DNA of 64,000 nucleotides from Dipteris shenzhenensis. Its lineage: Eukaryota > Polypodiophyta > Polypodiopsida > Gleicheniales. Location: NCBI GenBank assembly GCA_047967505.1, contig CM106539.1, one strand, 5' to 3'. Position 1 is the stretch's first letter. Each line of letters starts with the position of its first letter. This document shows, piece after piece, positions 12,244-23,859 of this stretch. Under the pieces are notes generated by a model that saw only the letters and a list, made by a program, of their open reading frames with translations, searched no databases and had not been told where the DNA came from. A program made the position numbers and the translations under genes.

Positions 12244-12660
12244 ATGGCATTCTCTTCCATGTCTGAAAAGGAGTTTTTCAACATTAAAAAGTTTGATGTG
12301 GCAAAATTTTCTTTATGGAAAGAACAAATAAGGGATGTGCTGATTCAAAACAAGTAGGTTAAACCCTTGGTAGGGATTAGAGCTAAGCTTAAAGATATGC
12401 CTGAGGATGATTGGAATGAGTTGGATGCATTAACAAAGTCTATTGTTTGACTTCATCTTGCAGAGTCGGTCTATTTCACAGTAGTAAATGAGCAAACTAC
12501 AGAAGATTTGTGGAAGAAATTATGTGCCACTTATGAGAAGGAAACTGCCTCTAATAAAGTTTATCTCATGAAGAGGTTGTTTGAGCTACAAATGAGAGGT
12601 TGTTTGAGCTACAAATGAAGGAAGGAGTCTCCATTGCGTCTCACTTGAATTAATTCAATA
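12244..12660 (+). pseudogene. Copia gag N-terminal region (element D)
   Basis: Starting at ATG 12244, the text MAFSSMSEKEFFNIKKFDVAKFSLWKEQIRDVLIQ is a copia gag N-terminus (F-x-x-x-K-F-x-G-x-N-F-x-x-W pattern). A TAG at about 12355 interrupts it. The downstream frame continues with TTEDLWKKLCATYEKETASNKVYLMKRLFELQM. A short repeat GAGGTTGTTTGAGCTACAAATGA near 12570-12618 is duplicated. Gag would form the virus-like particle; this copy cannot. Confidence 0.88.
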
Positions 12661-12810
12661 TTATTTTCAGCTAGCTTCAGGCTCAAAATATGAATTTTGA
12701 TGTGGAGACTAAGGCAATATTTCTCTTGTGTTCATTGCCATCCTCATGGGATACCTTTTGTATAGCTGTCAGTAACTTTGCACCTGGTGGAGTATTGACG
12801 TTATGATGTT

Positions 12811-13098
12811 TTGGGTAGCTTGTTGGCCGAGGAGATTATATGGAAGTCTATGGAAGGCAACAAGCAGTATGTAGCCTTGAATGTGCAAAGGGGCAAATCA
12901 CAATTCAGGGGGAAGTCCCAAGAAAGAGGGAAGTCTCGTAGCAAATCCAGGGTACACAACATTAAGTGTTACCATTGTGGCAAGAAGGGCCACATGAAAA
13001 AGGCATGCTACAAGCTGAAAAGAGAGAAAAAGGATAAGCAAAAGAATGCAAATTGGGGTGCAAATAAGAAGGAAGAGATTCCAAGGGAGGAATTTTAA
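12811..13098 (+). pseudogene. Gag zinc-knuckle segment (element D)
   Basis: The piece carries KCYHCGKKGHMKKAC, an intact CCHC knuckle (C-x2-C-x4-H-x4-C, 12966-13008) embedded in a very basic Lys/Arg-rich tail. This is the RNA-binding end of copia gag. The matching segment of element E, at about 25400-25463, has its knuckle cut off by an LTR insertion. Confidence 0.9.
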
Positions 13099-13221
13099 AA
13101 AATGAAGATCGAGGAGATTAATGTAGTCACTGATAATAGTGACAATGACATTCTCTTCATGACTAGTCTACCTGTAGACTTGCTTACCACTTTAGATGAT
13201 GCATATTCCTAGGATTGGATT

Positions 13222-13563
13222 TTGGATTTTGGTGCTTCATTCCATGTTACTCCCCATAGGAAATGGTTCTCCACTTATGGTGGAAAGACAGGTTGTGTGC
13301 ATCTTGGAAATAACTATGCATGTGACATAGTGGGAGCATGTGACATAAAGTTTTCTTTTGCAAATGGGTCTGCATTTGTTTTGAAAAATGTGAGACATGT
13401 GCCTAAGCTGACTAAGAGTCTCATTTCAGTGGGTCAACCAGATGATGCTGGTTTTCAGACCACTTTTGGCGTTCAGATTTGGAAAATTCAAAAGGGCTCT
13501 ATGGTTTTGGCCAAGGGTGCCAAGTGGGACTTTGTATCCCTTACATGTATCAGAGGTGTCTGA
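13222..13563 (+). pseudogene. Copia protease segment with altered active site (element D)
   Basis: The retropepsin region reads WILDFGASFHVTPHRKWF. The catalytic Asp is present, but the D-S/T-G-A triad is D-F-G-A. Downstream are LKNVRHVPKLTKSLISVGQ and the IWKIQKGSMVLAKG block leading to GAG-pre-integrase (SLWHCKLGH, about 13600). The same Phe substitution is found in element E. Confidence 0.88.
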
Positions 13564-13589
13564 TCATGTTGTTGCAATAACCGAGCAGT

Positions 13590-14460
13590 CAAGTACCTCT
13601 TTGTGGCATTGCAAGTTAGGGCACATAAGCGAGAATGGAATGAAACTCTTATGCTGTTTGGGTTATGTACCGCATTTGAGTTTTGAATTTTGTGAGCACT
13701 ATCTCTATGGGAAGCATACTAAATCAACCCATAAAAGAAGGGGAAAGAAAGAGCTTGAAAGGCTTAATTTGGTGCACTCAGATGTATGTGGTCCCATGCC
13801 TACATGGTCATTAGGCAGGGCTGAGAATACTTTGGGACATTCATTGATGATGCAACTAGGAAAGTGTGGGCTTATGCTATAGCTCGAAAGAGCGATGTGT
13901 TCTAGGTATTTCAAAAATGGCTAGCTTTGGTTGAAAATCAGTCAGGTAGAATGCTTAAATGCCTATGGACTAACAATGGTGGAGAGTATCTCTCTCATTA
14001 GCATTTCTGTGATACACGTGGGATTAAGAGGGATCTCACATCCCCTCATACTCCAGAACAAAATCTAGTTGCAGAATAGATGAACCACACCATTCAGGAA
14101 AGGTTGCAATGTATGCTTTCCAATGCAAGTCTTTCTGATGGTTTTTAGATTGAGGCAATGAAGGCTATAAAGCAGGTGATCAATAGATCACCTAGTAAGA
14201 GTTTGGATGGTGGTATTCCTGAAGAGGCATGGAGTGGTAAGAAGCTCTCTTACTCTCATTTGTGTATATTTGGGTGTGAGGCATATGCACATGTGCCGAA
14301 AGAGCTTCGAAAGAAGCTAGATTCTAGTCTAGGAAATGCATCTTTCTGGGTTATGGTGAAAGTGGAGAGATGGGCTATCATCTCTGGGATCCAAAAGCAA
14401 AGAAGATCATTCGAAGCCATTATGTGGTCTTCAATGAGAAGAAGATGCATAAAACACCCA
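13590..14460 (+). pseudogene. Copia integrase, broken (element D)
   Basis: The pieces include the zinc-binding SLWHCKLGH region, LVHSDVCGPMPT (about 13767-13803), the catalytic text near TFIDDATRKVWAYA in a shifted frame (about 13840-13880), the NNGGEY block at about 13972-13990 and the FGCEAYAHVPKELRKKLD block at 14268-14325. In-frame stops and frameshifts, including one at about 13855, separate them. The protein would be the DDE integrase of the element. Confidence 0.85.
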
Positions 14461-14672
14461 TGAGGGATGTGGAAATGAGAAGAATCACTTTCCAAGATGT
14501 GAATCCACCCACATATGTTGATAGAGAGTAAGCTATTCATGCACCAAATGTGCAGGAAATGGTGCCCCCAGGTACTCCCACAGGTACACAATCAAGGTCG
14601 GATGATGGAACATCTATTGGTGGAAATGATGAGCCAAATGTGGCTGATATGTAGGCAGGACAGCAAGCTAAA

Positions 14673-16076
14673 ATGCCCTTGAGAAGATCAACTAGAGTGT
14701 CTAGACTGCTTGAGAGATTTGTTCCAGGGGCAAACTATGTGATGCTTACTAATTGCGGGGAGCCTTCTTGCTATAGGGAAGCTATGATGCACGAGGATCA
14801 GTGCAAGTGGGAGTATGCTATGCAATTAGAGATTAATTCACTCATGAGAAATAAGACTTTGGATTTGGTTTTTTTGCCACATGGAAAGAAAGCATTGCCA
14901 TGTACATGGGTCTAGAAGATGGTCACAGGTGATGATGTGCCTAAGTACAAGGCCCATTTGGTTGCTAAAAGAGAAGGGTGTGGACTTTGATGAGATCTTC
15001 TCTCCGGTTGTGAAGATGACCACACATAGATGTGTACTTGGACTTATGGCAATAGAGGATATGGAGCTTATGCAGATGGATGTCAAGATAGCTTTCTTGC
15101 ATGGGGATCTGCATGAGGAAATTTACATGGTATAGCCGGAAGGCTTTGAAGAAAAGGGCAAAGAACATTTGGTTTGCAAGCTGAATAAGAGTCTCTATGG
15201 CCTTAAGCAAGCACCTAGAGAATGGTATCAGAATGTTGATGCTTTCATTTGATCCCAAGGTTTCAAAAGGAGTGAGATTAATCACTGCCTCTACACTAAA
15301 AGGGCTAAGGATAATAGCCTGATACTCCTAGCACTTTATGTGGATGATATGCTATTGGCTAGCAAGAAACCTTATGAGCTAGATGCATTTAAGGCCAAGT
15401 TGCATGAGGCCTTTGACATTAAGGATTTGGGACCTACAGGTCATATTCTTGGTATGCACATCACGCATGACCGGAGTAAGAAACTCCTTTGGCTTTCACA
15501 GAAGAAGTATGTTACAAAAGTGTTGCAACGTTTCAATATGGAGGGGGGGAAGGCAGTAAGTACTCCATTGCCTCCATATGTGAAACTGAGTCAGGTAGAT
15601 AGTCCCAAATGAGATGAGGAGAGGGCCATGATGGCCAAGGTTCCTTATGCATCAGCGGTTGGGGAGTCTTATGTATGCTATGATAGCTACTAGACCGAAC
15701 ATTGCATCTGCTATGGGAGTTGTTAGCCAGTACATGTCTAATCTAGGAAAGAGGCATTGGGAGGTAGTTAAGTGCATCATGAGGTACATGAAGGGTACCA
15801 AGGAGATGTATATCTGCTTTGGTAGAGGAGAGATGCATGCACTTGGGTACATAGATTTAGACCATGCGGGGCATGTGGATAATAGGAGATCCACTTCTGG
15901 TTATGTGTTCACCTTTGCAGGTAGTGTTCTGGATGTCTCGCACACAGAAGTGCATTGCTTTGTCTACCACAAAGGCTGAGTATGTTGCACCCACAAAGGG
16001 TTGCAAGGAGGCTATATGGCTTGATTGGCTAGTGGGAGATTTGGGGATTCATACATGTGTACCGACATTGCAATAG
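14673..16076 (+). pseudogene. Copia RT-RNase H, broken (element D)
   Basis: The linker RRSTRVSRLLERF at 14680 leads into RT. NYVMLTNCGEPSCYREAM, GKKALPCTWV, FSPVVKMTTHRCVLGL and MQMDVKIAFLHGDLHEEIYM follow in order. The catalytic block YVDDMLLA is at about 15337-15360 and FDIKDLG at 15412. RNase H spans about 15640-16076, with YMKGTKEMYICFGRGEM, the HAGHVDNRRSTSGYVFTF block and ALSTTKAEYVAPTKGCKEAIWLDWLV. Stops at about 14915, 15134, 15250 and 15610 and several frame changes disable it. Confidence 0.9.
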
Positions 16077-16701
16077 TGATTCCATGAGTGCTATTCAGCT
16101 AGCACGGAATCCAGTCTTTCATGCATAGACCAAACACTTTGATGTCAGGTACCATTTCATTAGGGAGGTACTTGAGGACAAGCGCATAGAGCTTGTCAAG
16201 GTTCATATAGATGATAACCTTGCAAATATGCTAATGAAGAGTCTACCTAGTCAGCGATTTGAGTATTGTCATGTATTGATGGGCATTGGATAGTATGTCC
16301 ACTAGTTGTTCTCCCTTAAAGGCACATTAGCATTCAAGTGGGAGGTTGTGGGGGTTAAAGGCCATTGACTAGCGGGAAATTTGGGGATTCATACATGTGT
16401 ACCGACATTGCAATAGTGATTCCATGAGTGCTATTCAGCTAGCATGGAATCCAGTCTTTCATGCATAGACCAAAGACATTGAGGTTAGGTACCATTTCAT
16501 TAGGGAGGTACTTGAGGACAAGCGCATAGAGCTTGTCAAGGTTCATATAGATGATAACCCTGCAGATATGTAGACGAAGAGTCTACCTAGCCAGCAATTT
16601 GAGTATTATCGTGTATTGATGGACATTGGATAGTATGTCCACTGGTCGTTCTCCCTTAAAGGCACATTAGCATTTAAGTGGGAGGTTGTGGGGGTTAAAG
16701 G
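16022..16701 (+). repeat. 340-bp tandem duplication of RNase H end, PPT and LTR start
   Basis: The sequence from about 16022 to 16361 recurs at 16362-16701 with an offset of exactly 340 bases, for example CTAGTGGGAGATTTGGGGAT versus CTAGCGGGAAATTTGGGGAT. Each unit includes the 3' end of RNase H, the polypurine tract and the first bases of the LTR. Several point differences between units show that the duplication is old. Confidence 0.92.
16676..16686 (+). promoter_or_regulatory. Polypurine tract of element D
   Basis: AAGTGGGAGG stands directly before the LTR start TGTGGGGGTT. A second copy lies at about 16336-16345 because of the 340-bp duplication. It is the expected plus-strand primer site of LTR elements. 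Confidence 0.85.
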
Positions 16702-16830
16702 CCACTGTACCTTAACCCCAGTTATGTGCAATACTCAAATACATATATATATGGATGACATAGAAGATTAGGGTGTTATGCACTTACCAAAACTTGTGTG
16801 GCTCTCTCTTCTAGCTCTCCCTCTCTTTGA
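16687..16830 (+). repeat. 3' LTR of element D
   Basis: It begins TGTGGGGGTTAAAGGCCACT and follows the 5' LTR closely through the TATATATATGGATGACATAG block and GTGTGGCTCTCTCTTCT. It diverges from the 5' LTR after about 16828. A separate plus-oriented fragment of the same LTR lies at about 16929-16975. Confidence 0.88.
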
Positions 16831-16928
16831 CCTTCTTCTATTCCGCTTTCGTTGTCGAGATATCTCAAACCCCTCTCTTGCTAGACCCATGCCTAGTTTA
16901 CTTCATTCCCTAGTACCATGGATTCTGG

Positions 16929-16975
16929 ATGAAATAGAAGATTAGGGTGTTCTGCACCCACCAAAACTTGTCTCT
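16929..16975 (+). repeat. Fragment of the same copia LTR
   Basis: GGATGAAATAGAAGATTAGG and the CACCAAAACTTGT text repeat the middle of the LTR of element D. This piece lies between the convergent elements D and E. Confidence 0.75.
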
Positions 16976-17570
16976 CAAGGTCCCTCTCAGCTTCCGTTGT
17001 GTCCTCACATCTCCACTATCAGCCTAAGTCTAGGGACTTTGTCATCTGCTACTACCCATTGATGTTATCGACTGAGCTGGTGACTCCACCACCAACTAAA
17101 ATGTCTCCCAATGGAGTGAGGATGGTACAATACTCCTTTAGGAGGCCTGAGAAGTGGAGCATCACTAGAAAGAGAGGCACATGGTGTATCATGTCCATGT
17201 TGTTATATATGTGTTTGAGTATTATACATAACCAAGGTTAAGGTACATTGGACTTTAACCCCCACACCCTCCCACTTAAAGGCCAATGTGCCTTTAAGGG
17301 AGAACAACCATACCATCCAATGCCCATCAATACATGGCAATACTCAAAAGTGACTAGGTAGACTCTTTGTCGGCATATCTACAGGGTTATCATCTGTATG
17401 AACCTTGATAAGCTCTATGCACTTGTCCTCAAGTTACTCCCTCTTATAAAATAGTACCTAACCCTCAATGTGTTTGGTCTTTGCATGAAAGACAGGATTC
17501 CATGCTAACTGAATAGCACTCATGGAATCACTATGCAATGTCGGTAAACCTGTATGAATCCCCAAATCTC

Positions 17571-17646
17571 TCACTAGCCGATCAAGCCATATAGCCTCCT
17601 TGCAACCCTCACTAGCCGATCAAGCCATATAGCCTCCTTGTAACCC
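17571..17646. repeat. 38-bp tandem duplication in RNase H of element E
   Basis: Units 17571-17608 and 17609-17646 both begin TCACTAGCCGATCAAGCCAT and differ by one base near the end. It disrupts the C-terminal RNase H reading frame. Confidence 0.95.
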
Positions 17647-18829
17647 TTTGTGGCTGCAACATACTCCAGCTCTGTGGTAGACAACAAAGCAATGCACTTC
17701 TGTGCACGAGACATCCATGACACTGCAACACCTGCAAAGGTGAACACATAGCCAAAAGTGGATCTCCTGCTATCCACATGCCCTGCATAGTTGGAATCTA
17801 TGTACCCAAATACACACATCTCTCCTCTGCCAAAGCAGATACACATCTCCTTGGTACCCTTCATGTACCTCATGATGCACTTAACTACCTCCCAATTCCT
17901 CTTTCCTAGATTAGCCATATACCAGTGGCTAACAACTCCCATAGCAAATGCAATGTCTGGTCTAGTAGCTATCATAGCATACATAAGACTCCTAACCACT
18001 AACGCATAAGGAACCTTGGCCATCATGGCCTTCTCCTCGTCTGATTTGGGACTATCTGCCTGACTCAGTTTCACATATGGAGGCAATGGAGTACTTACTA
18101 CCTTCCCCCGTCCATATTGAAATGCTGCAACACTTTTGTAACATACTCCTTCTGTGAAAGCCAAAGGAGTTTCCTACTCCGGTCACACGTGATGCGCATA
18201 CCAAGAATATGACCTGCAGGTCCCAAATCCTTCATGTCAAAGGCCTCATGCAACTTGTACTTCAATGCATCAAGCTCATAAGTATTCTTGCTAGCCAATA
18301 ACATATCATCCACATAAAGTGCCAGGAGTAACAGGCTATTATCCTTAGCCCTTTTAGTGTAGAGGCAGTGATCAATATCACTTCTTTTGAAACCCTGGGA
18401 CCGAATGAAAGCATCAAACTTGTGATACCATTCTCTAGGCACTTGCTTGAGGCCATAGAGACTCTTTTTCAGCTTGCAAACCAAATGTTCTTTGCCATTT
18501 TCTTCAAAGCCTTCTGGCTATATCATGTAAATTTCCTCATGCAAATCCCCATGCAAGAAAGCTATCTTGACATCCATCTGCATAAGCTCCATATCCTCTA
18601 TTGCCACAAGTCCAAGTACACATCTAAGTGTGGTCATCTTCACAACGGGAGAGAATATCTCATCAAAGTCCACACCCTTCTCTTGCTTGAACCCTTTAGC
18701 AACCAAACGGGCCTTGTACTTAGGCACATCATCACCTGTGACCTTCATCTTATAGACCCATTTACATGGCAATGCTTTCTTTCCATGTGGCAAAGAAACC
18801 AAGTCTCAAGTCTTATTCTTTATGAGTGA
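17574..18829 (-). pseudogene. Copia RT-RNase H (element E)
   Basis: The minus strand reads FSPVVKMTTLRCVLGLVA, QMDVKIAFLHGDLHEEIYM, KKSLYGLKQVPREWYHKFD, the catalytic YVDDMLLAS (about 18300-18325), FDMKDLGPAGHILGMRI, and then RNase H with GRGEMCVFGYIDSNYAGHVD and the ALLSTTELEYVAATKGYKEAIWLDRLV block. Two or three frame changes (near 18100 and 18510) and the 38-bp duplication break it. RT is better preserved here than in element D. Confidence 0.92.
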
Positions 18830-19200
18830 ACTCATCTTTGATTGCATAGCATACTCCCACTTGCGCTGATCCTTGTGCATCATAGCCTCTCTATAGCAAG
18901 AAGGCCCCGCAATCAGTAAGCATCACATACTCTACCCCTGGAACAAATCTCTCAGGTAGTCTAGACACTCTAGATGTTCTTCTCAAGGGCATTTTAGCTT
19001 GTTGTCCCGCCTACATATAGCCACATTTGGCTCATCATTGTCACCAATAGATGATCCATCATCTGTCCTTGATTGGGTACCTATGGAAGTACCTGGTGGA
19101 ACCATTTCTTGCACATTTGCTGCATGGACAGCTTACTGTCTATCAACATATGCAAGTGGATTCACATCGTGGAAAATGATTCTTCTCATTTCCACATCCC

Positions 19201-19891
19201 TCATGGGCGTTTTATGCATCTTCTTCTCATTGAAGACCACATCATGGCTTCATATGATTTCTTTGCTTGTGGATCCCAAAGACGATAGCCCATCTCTCCA
19301 CTTTCACCATAACCTAGAAAGATGCATTTCCTAGACTTAGGATCTAGCTTCTTCCGAAGCTCTTTTGGCACATGTTCATATGCCTCACACCCAAATATAC
19401 GCAAATGAGAGTAAGAGGGCTTCTTGCCACTCCATGCCTCTTCAGGAATACCACCATCCAAACCCCTGCAAGGTGATCTATTGATCACATGCACTACAGT
19501 CTTCATTGCCTCAGCCCAAAAAGCACCAGAAAGACTTGCATTGGAAAGCATACATTGCAACCTTTTCTGAATGGTGCGGTTCATCTATTCTGCAATTGGA
19601 TTCTACTCTAGAGTACGAGGGGACATGGACTCCCTCTTAATCCCATGTGTATCACAGAAATGCTGAAAGTCATGAGAGATATACTCTCCACCATTATCAG
19701 TCTTAAGCGTTCTACCTGACTGACTTTCAACCAAAGCCAACCATTTTTGAAATACCGGGAACACGTCGCTCTTTCGAGCTATAGCATAAGCCCACACTTT
19801 CCTAGTTGCATCATCAATGAATGTCACATAGTATTCAACCCCGCCTAATGATCGTGTAGGCATGGGACCACATACGTCTGAATGCACCAAA
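19201..19891 (-). pseudogene. Copia integrase C-terminal portion (element E)
   Basis: Minus-strand blocks are VHSDVCGPMPTRSLGGVEYYVTFIDDATRKVWAYA (first catalytic Asp), LKTDNGGEYISH (second Asp) and, after a frame change at about 19600, MNRTIQKRLQCMLSNASLSGAFW and FGCEAYEHVPKELRKKLDPKSRKCIFLGY. The region holding the catalytic Glu is interrupted by the frame change. The N-terminal part of the integrase lies beyond the nested element, from 24674 upward. Confidence 0.9.
19887..19891. repeat. Target-site duplication CCAAA, left copy
   Basis: CCAAA immediately before the LTR start of the nested element is repeated at 24674-24678 directly after its end. Joining the flanks at this pentamer restores the reading seen at the same place in element D. 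Confidence 0.9.
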
Positions 19892-20039
19892 TGTTGGGGT
19901 AAAGGCCAATGGCCTAGTATATACCGCTTTGTACCATACATACATAATAAGAGCTTACCTTGATCTGGGTGAGTTAGCACCCACAATTTCGGTGTTCTCC
20001 CTTTCTTTGTTGCTCTCCGATAAGACCTCCTCTCCATCA
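19892..20039 (+). repeat. 5' LTR of element F (148 bp)
   Basis: It begins TGTTGGGGTAAAGGCC and ends CTCTCCATCA. It is short for a copia LTR. Its terminal part (TGAGTTAGCACCCACAATTT onward) reappears at 24625-24673 as the 3' LTR remnant. Confidence 0.93.
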
Positions 20040-20041
20040 AC

Positions 20042-20053
20042 TAGTATCAGAGC
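20042..20053 (+). promoter_or_regulatory. Primer-binding site, initiator Met-tRNA type
   Basis: TAGTATCAGAGC lies two bases after the LTR and differs by one base from the standard plant copia primer site TGGTATCAGAGC, which pairs with the 3' end of initiator Met-tRNA. Confidence 0.88.
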
Positions 20054-21407
20054 TTGGTTGAGCGAAGCCGACAAGGAGACTGTAGCATTGTAGTGTTGCT
20101 ATGCCAAGAGCCCGAACTTGTTGCGTGGAGTCTCTTACTGCCCGTGGGCTGTCCCTGGGAGCTGTATTTTGACATATACTAGCTCGTTTTTACTGTTTCA
20201 GCCATATATATCAGGTTGCCTTGACTATTCCAGCAATCTATTGCCTTATTTGAGCGAGGGAGAAGGAATATTATCCATCTACGATCAAAAACGACCTACT
20301 ACTCTGCAATTCCAGCCACTGGAAGTTGCTTTTTTGGGGCCCAAAAGCGAAAAACGTCTTTTGCTTATGGCGGACTCCAGTTGATCAAAGGTGGTTAGTA
20401 CATTTAGATTTCAATTGGGTTTATGCCTTCAAGTTGATGCATATCAGCCAAAGGTTGGCTGAAAGTGATTGCTTACAACTGAGGCATTTTGAGCCTTTGT
20501 TTAGCTGAGAAAGTGAGCATAAGTGAGCAATGTTTTTCTGAAGCTATCATGTATTCCAGGTAGGGATTATTTTTGTGAGTGCAATACTCTTTCCACTAAG
20601 GGAATTTTTTAGACAACAATTTTTAGAATTGTTGGGCTATTTCAGTGGAGTTTATGCCTCAGATGCTTCAAGAAAAGTTGGTGATTGGCAGTTTGCAGTC
20701 TTGACAGCAGTAAAAAGTGAGCAGGTGGCTGTTTTCAAAAGTGAATATCAGAGAATCCATGAGGAATTGTCTTCTGAGTTAAACTAAGAAGTTTTAGTTT
20801 TTTGGACAATCTACAATCTTGTTTTTGAAAGCATTTCAATTTGAGATTTAGAGAAAAAGTCATGATGCCCGATATGGCCATGATTTACACTTTTGACAGT
20901 TTATGACAGCAGCTAGAAAAAGTGAGCAGGGGGCTGCCTTTAGCAATAAATATCAAAAAATTAATGAATTTGGACCTATAGTAAACTAGAAGTTTGTAGA
21001 TCTATTGGTTGTCTACAACTTTGGTGTTTACAACAAAGGCAACCAAGTTACAGTTGGGAAGATATTGACAGTTCAAAACAGGCCAAAACTGTTGTAGAAC
21101 GTTATTACAGCAGTAAAAGTTTGCAGGTGGTGGTCTCCAACAGCAAATATAAGGAAATCTGTAAGGATTTTGGACTTGCTGTAAACTGAGACGTTGTTTT
21201 TTACAAGCTACATTTCTTCTGTTTATACTTTTTGCATCGGAGCTACCGTGCAAAAGCTATTGGCTAGTTTTGGGATGCCCTAAGGTCACTTACAGCAGAA
21301 CATGTATTTGTAACTGTGACAGTGTGTTGTCATTGTAGTTAAAATTTTTTGGGCTTGAGTTTAGTACATTGGTGCAGTGTATCCTGATTGTTCTGTCATC
21401 CATTGTG

Positions 21408-21673
21408 ATGGCTTCGAGATCAGAGAATGCATTGTTTAACATTGAGAAGTTGGATGGCACAAACTTCTCCTATTGGAAGGACCAAATCTACAATGTTTTG
21501 GTGCAGAAGAAGCAAGTAAAGCCTATAATGCACAAAGGCATAAAGCCGCAGGATTGGGAAGATGATGAAGAGTGGAAGGAATTGGATGAGCTTGCCCTGT
21601 TACAACATTTCTACCTAAAGAACCGCCTTCTAATTGAGTGTGTGCTTGATGCGTCAACTACTAATCACCAATA
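21408..21673 (+). pseudogene. Gag N-terminal region (element F)
   Basis: The reading starts MASRSENALFNIEKLDGTNFSYWKDQIYNVLVQKKQVKP, a typical copia gag N-terminus with the L-D-G-x-N-F-x-x-W motif. It continues to a stop after TTNHQ. The downstream gag body and zinc knuckle expected at 21674-22200 were not recognised and may be deleted or replaced. Confidence 0.88.
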
Positions 21674-22228
21674 GGTTGATTTTGTCATAATCAATTGCAC
21701 CTCTCACTGCAAAGTGGGTGCTCGACCCCTCTCTTCTAGCTAGTATCTCTTCCACAACGTATAGATGTCCTTTTTTGGAGAAACTTTTGCATTATTGTGC
21801 TAAAACAAGTTCAATGTAGAGATGACTTCCTCACTTAGCCTATCTCTACTTTGCTTGTGTTGTATTGATTCAATATTCAAGTTTTGCTATTGAAATAAGG
21901 TCATTGTTCTTCTAACATGGTGGTCAAGGTTTGTCTTACGAGTTTTAGGTATGTGCCACTTTCAAACAAATCCTTGAGGTTGCACATGATAAAAGATGGG
22001 AAAATCCCATTTCACTACTATTAAGGTCATTACTATCTTGTGACATAAGCTTTTTTTCCCCATATAGAAGATGTATTTGGGAAGTGAGCCATAAGGATGC
22101 TACTATCGACACCTATATGTATATACATGGCTCTAAGAGCCATGCTCTATAGGCACCACCATTATCATCATCAAGGAGGATTCTCCACGTGGTGGTGGTA
22201 AAGTAAATCAACAGTCAATATAGAGGAA

Positions 22229-22528
22229 GTGAATGCCATAAGTAACAATAGTGATGAGGGCGACATTGTTTATTCCTCTATGTTTGAGCATGTTTTTCTT
22301 GTGACTAGTGATGATGCATTGTCACAGAATTGGATACTAGACTTAGGAGCATCTTTCCATGTCACTCCACATAGGGAGTGGTTTACCATTTATGATGCAC
22401 GAAGGAAAGGAACCGTGAGACTTGGAAATGATTATCCATGTGACATTGTTGGAGTGGGAGATATCCACTTGTCTCTTCCTAATGGTTCTACATTTGTCCT
22501 CAAGAATGTTAGCATGTTCCAAATCTAA
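22229..22528 (+). pseudogene. Protease segment (element F)
   Basis: The block WILDLGASFHVTPHREWFTIYD is the retropepsin active site with Leu in place of the Ser/Thr of D-S/T-G-A. SLPNGSTFVLKNV follows. A frame change near 22510 separates it from the IWKISKGSLVIARG-type block at about 22600. Confidence 0.88.
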
Positions 22529-22689
22529 AAAAGAGCTTAATAAGTACGAGACAGCTTGATGATGATGGCTATCATGTGTTTTTTGGCAACAATACATGGA
22601 AAATTAGCAAAGGGTCACTTGTGATTGCTAGAGGTTCCAAGCATGGAATGTTGTACTCAATGCATGTGTTAGGCATAAGAGATAATGTA

Positions 22690-23668
22690 ATCAATGTGAC
22701 CGAGCAACCATCCGTCTCTTTGTGGCATCGTCGGTTGGGACACATGATGAGCATGACAGGAATGAAGATACTTTCTGGTTTGTAGTATGTTCCCATGTTT
22801 AATTTTTCAGATTTTAGCATGTGTGAGCATCTCGTGAGCATTGCATGTATGGGAAGCAAACACAGTCTTCACATAAAAAATCTTTGGGCAAGAAGAGGCT
22901 TGAACCATTGGAGTTGGTTCACAGTGATGTGTGTAGACCTATGCCTACTATCTCATTGGGTGGTGCTTCTTACTTTGCTACTTTCATGGATGATGCTACA
23001 CGAAAAGTGTGGGTCTATCCTCTTCTAAAGAAGAGTGATGTCTTTGATGCATTTCAAAAGTTCTTAGCATTTGCTGAAAATCAGTTGGGCAAGAAGCTCA
23101 AATGCTTGCGCACTGATAATGGAGGAGAGTATACCTCTCATGCATTTAAGAATTTTTGTGAGCTACGTGGCATCAAGTGGGAGTTGACTACTCCTGAGAA
23201 TCCTTCTCAGAATGGGGTTGCTGAGAAGATCAATAGAACTATTCAAGAAAAAAATATAAGTATGCTTTCTAATGCCAGTGTACCTCATGGCTTTTGGGCT
23301 AAGTCTATCAAGACAGCAGTACATCTTATCAATTAATCACCTAGCAAGGCACTAGATGGGAAAGTGCTAGAAGAGGTTTGGTCAGGCAAGCCACCATCTT
23401 ATGGGCATCTTCGTGTATTTGGCTGTGAAGCTTATGTTCATATCCCTAAGGAAAAATGCAACAAGCTTGATCCAAAGTCAAGGAAGTGCATTTTCTTGGA
23501 TATGGTGATTCAGGTGAGATGGGATACCAATTGTGGGATCCAAAGGCCAGGAAGATAGTACACAGCCATGATATTATCTTTAATGAGGACAAGATGCACA
23601 AGAAGCCAGAAAAGACTGTTGAGATACGCAGAGTGGTGTTTCAAGAGAATGGACAACCACCATATTAG
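22690..23668 (+). pseudogene. GAG-pre-integrase and integrase (element F)
   Basis: The zinc-binding part SLWHRRLGHM lies at about 22718. The core 22845-23336 carries all three catalytic positions in recognisable context: MDDATRKVWVYPL (Asp), LRTDNGGEYTSH (Asp) and NGVAEKINRT (Glu). After a stop at about 23335 the C-terminal blocks FGCEAYVHIPKEKCNKLDPKSRKC and YGDSGEMGYQLWDPKARKIV follow, overlapping across a frame change at about 23500. This is the best-preserved integrase in the window. Confidence 0.92.
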
Positions 23669-23859
23669 AGGCATGCACAACCTGTTCCACATGATGCAAG
23701 GCATGGACAGATCATGAGGTGGGAGAGCCACATCTAGGTGGACAACCTCAGGTTATGCAGGAAAATCAGTTGGGACAGCGAGATGCTCACAGTGAGCAAG
23801 TGTTGAGACGTTCCACTAGAGTCTCATGACCTCCACAAAGATATGCTCCATCTCTAGAT

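Larger units (their letters stand above)
11387..16830 (+). mobile_element. Copia LTR retrotransposon, nearly full length (element D)
   Basis: LTRs sharing the start TGTGGGGGTTAAA lie at 11387 and 16687. Between them the plus strand carries gag (from 12244), a CCHC knuckle (12966-13008), protease (13222-13563), GAG-pre-integrase and integrase (about 13590-14460), RT (about 14790-15610) and RNase H (about 15640-16076), in copia order. A purine tract AAGTGGGAGG precedes the 3' LTR. Stops and frameshifts occur throughout (for example after 12357 in gag, in integrase near 13903, 13999 and 14079, and in RT near 14914), so the copy is dead. It belongs to the same family as minus-strand element E. 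No clear primer-binding site remains after the 5' LTR. Confidence 0.92.
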
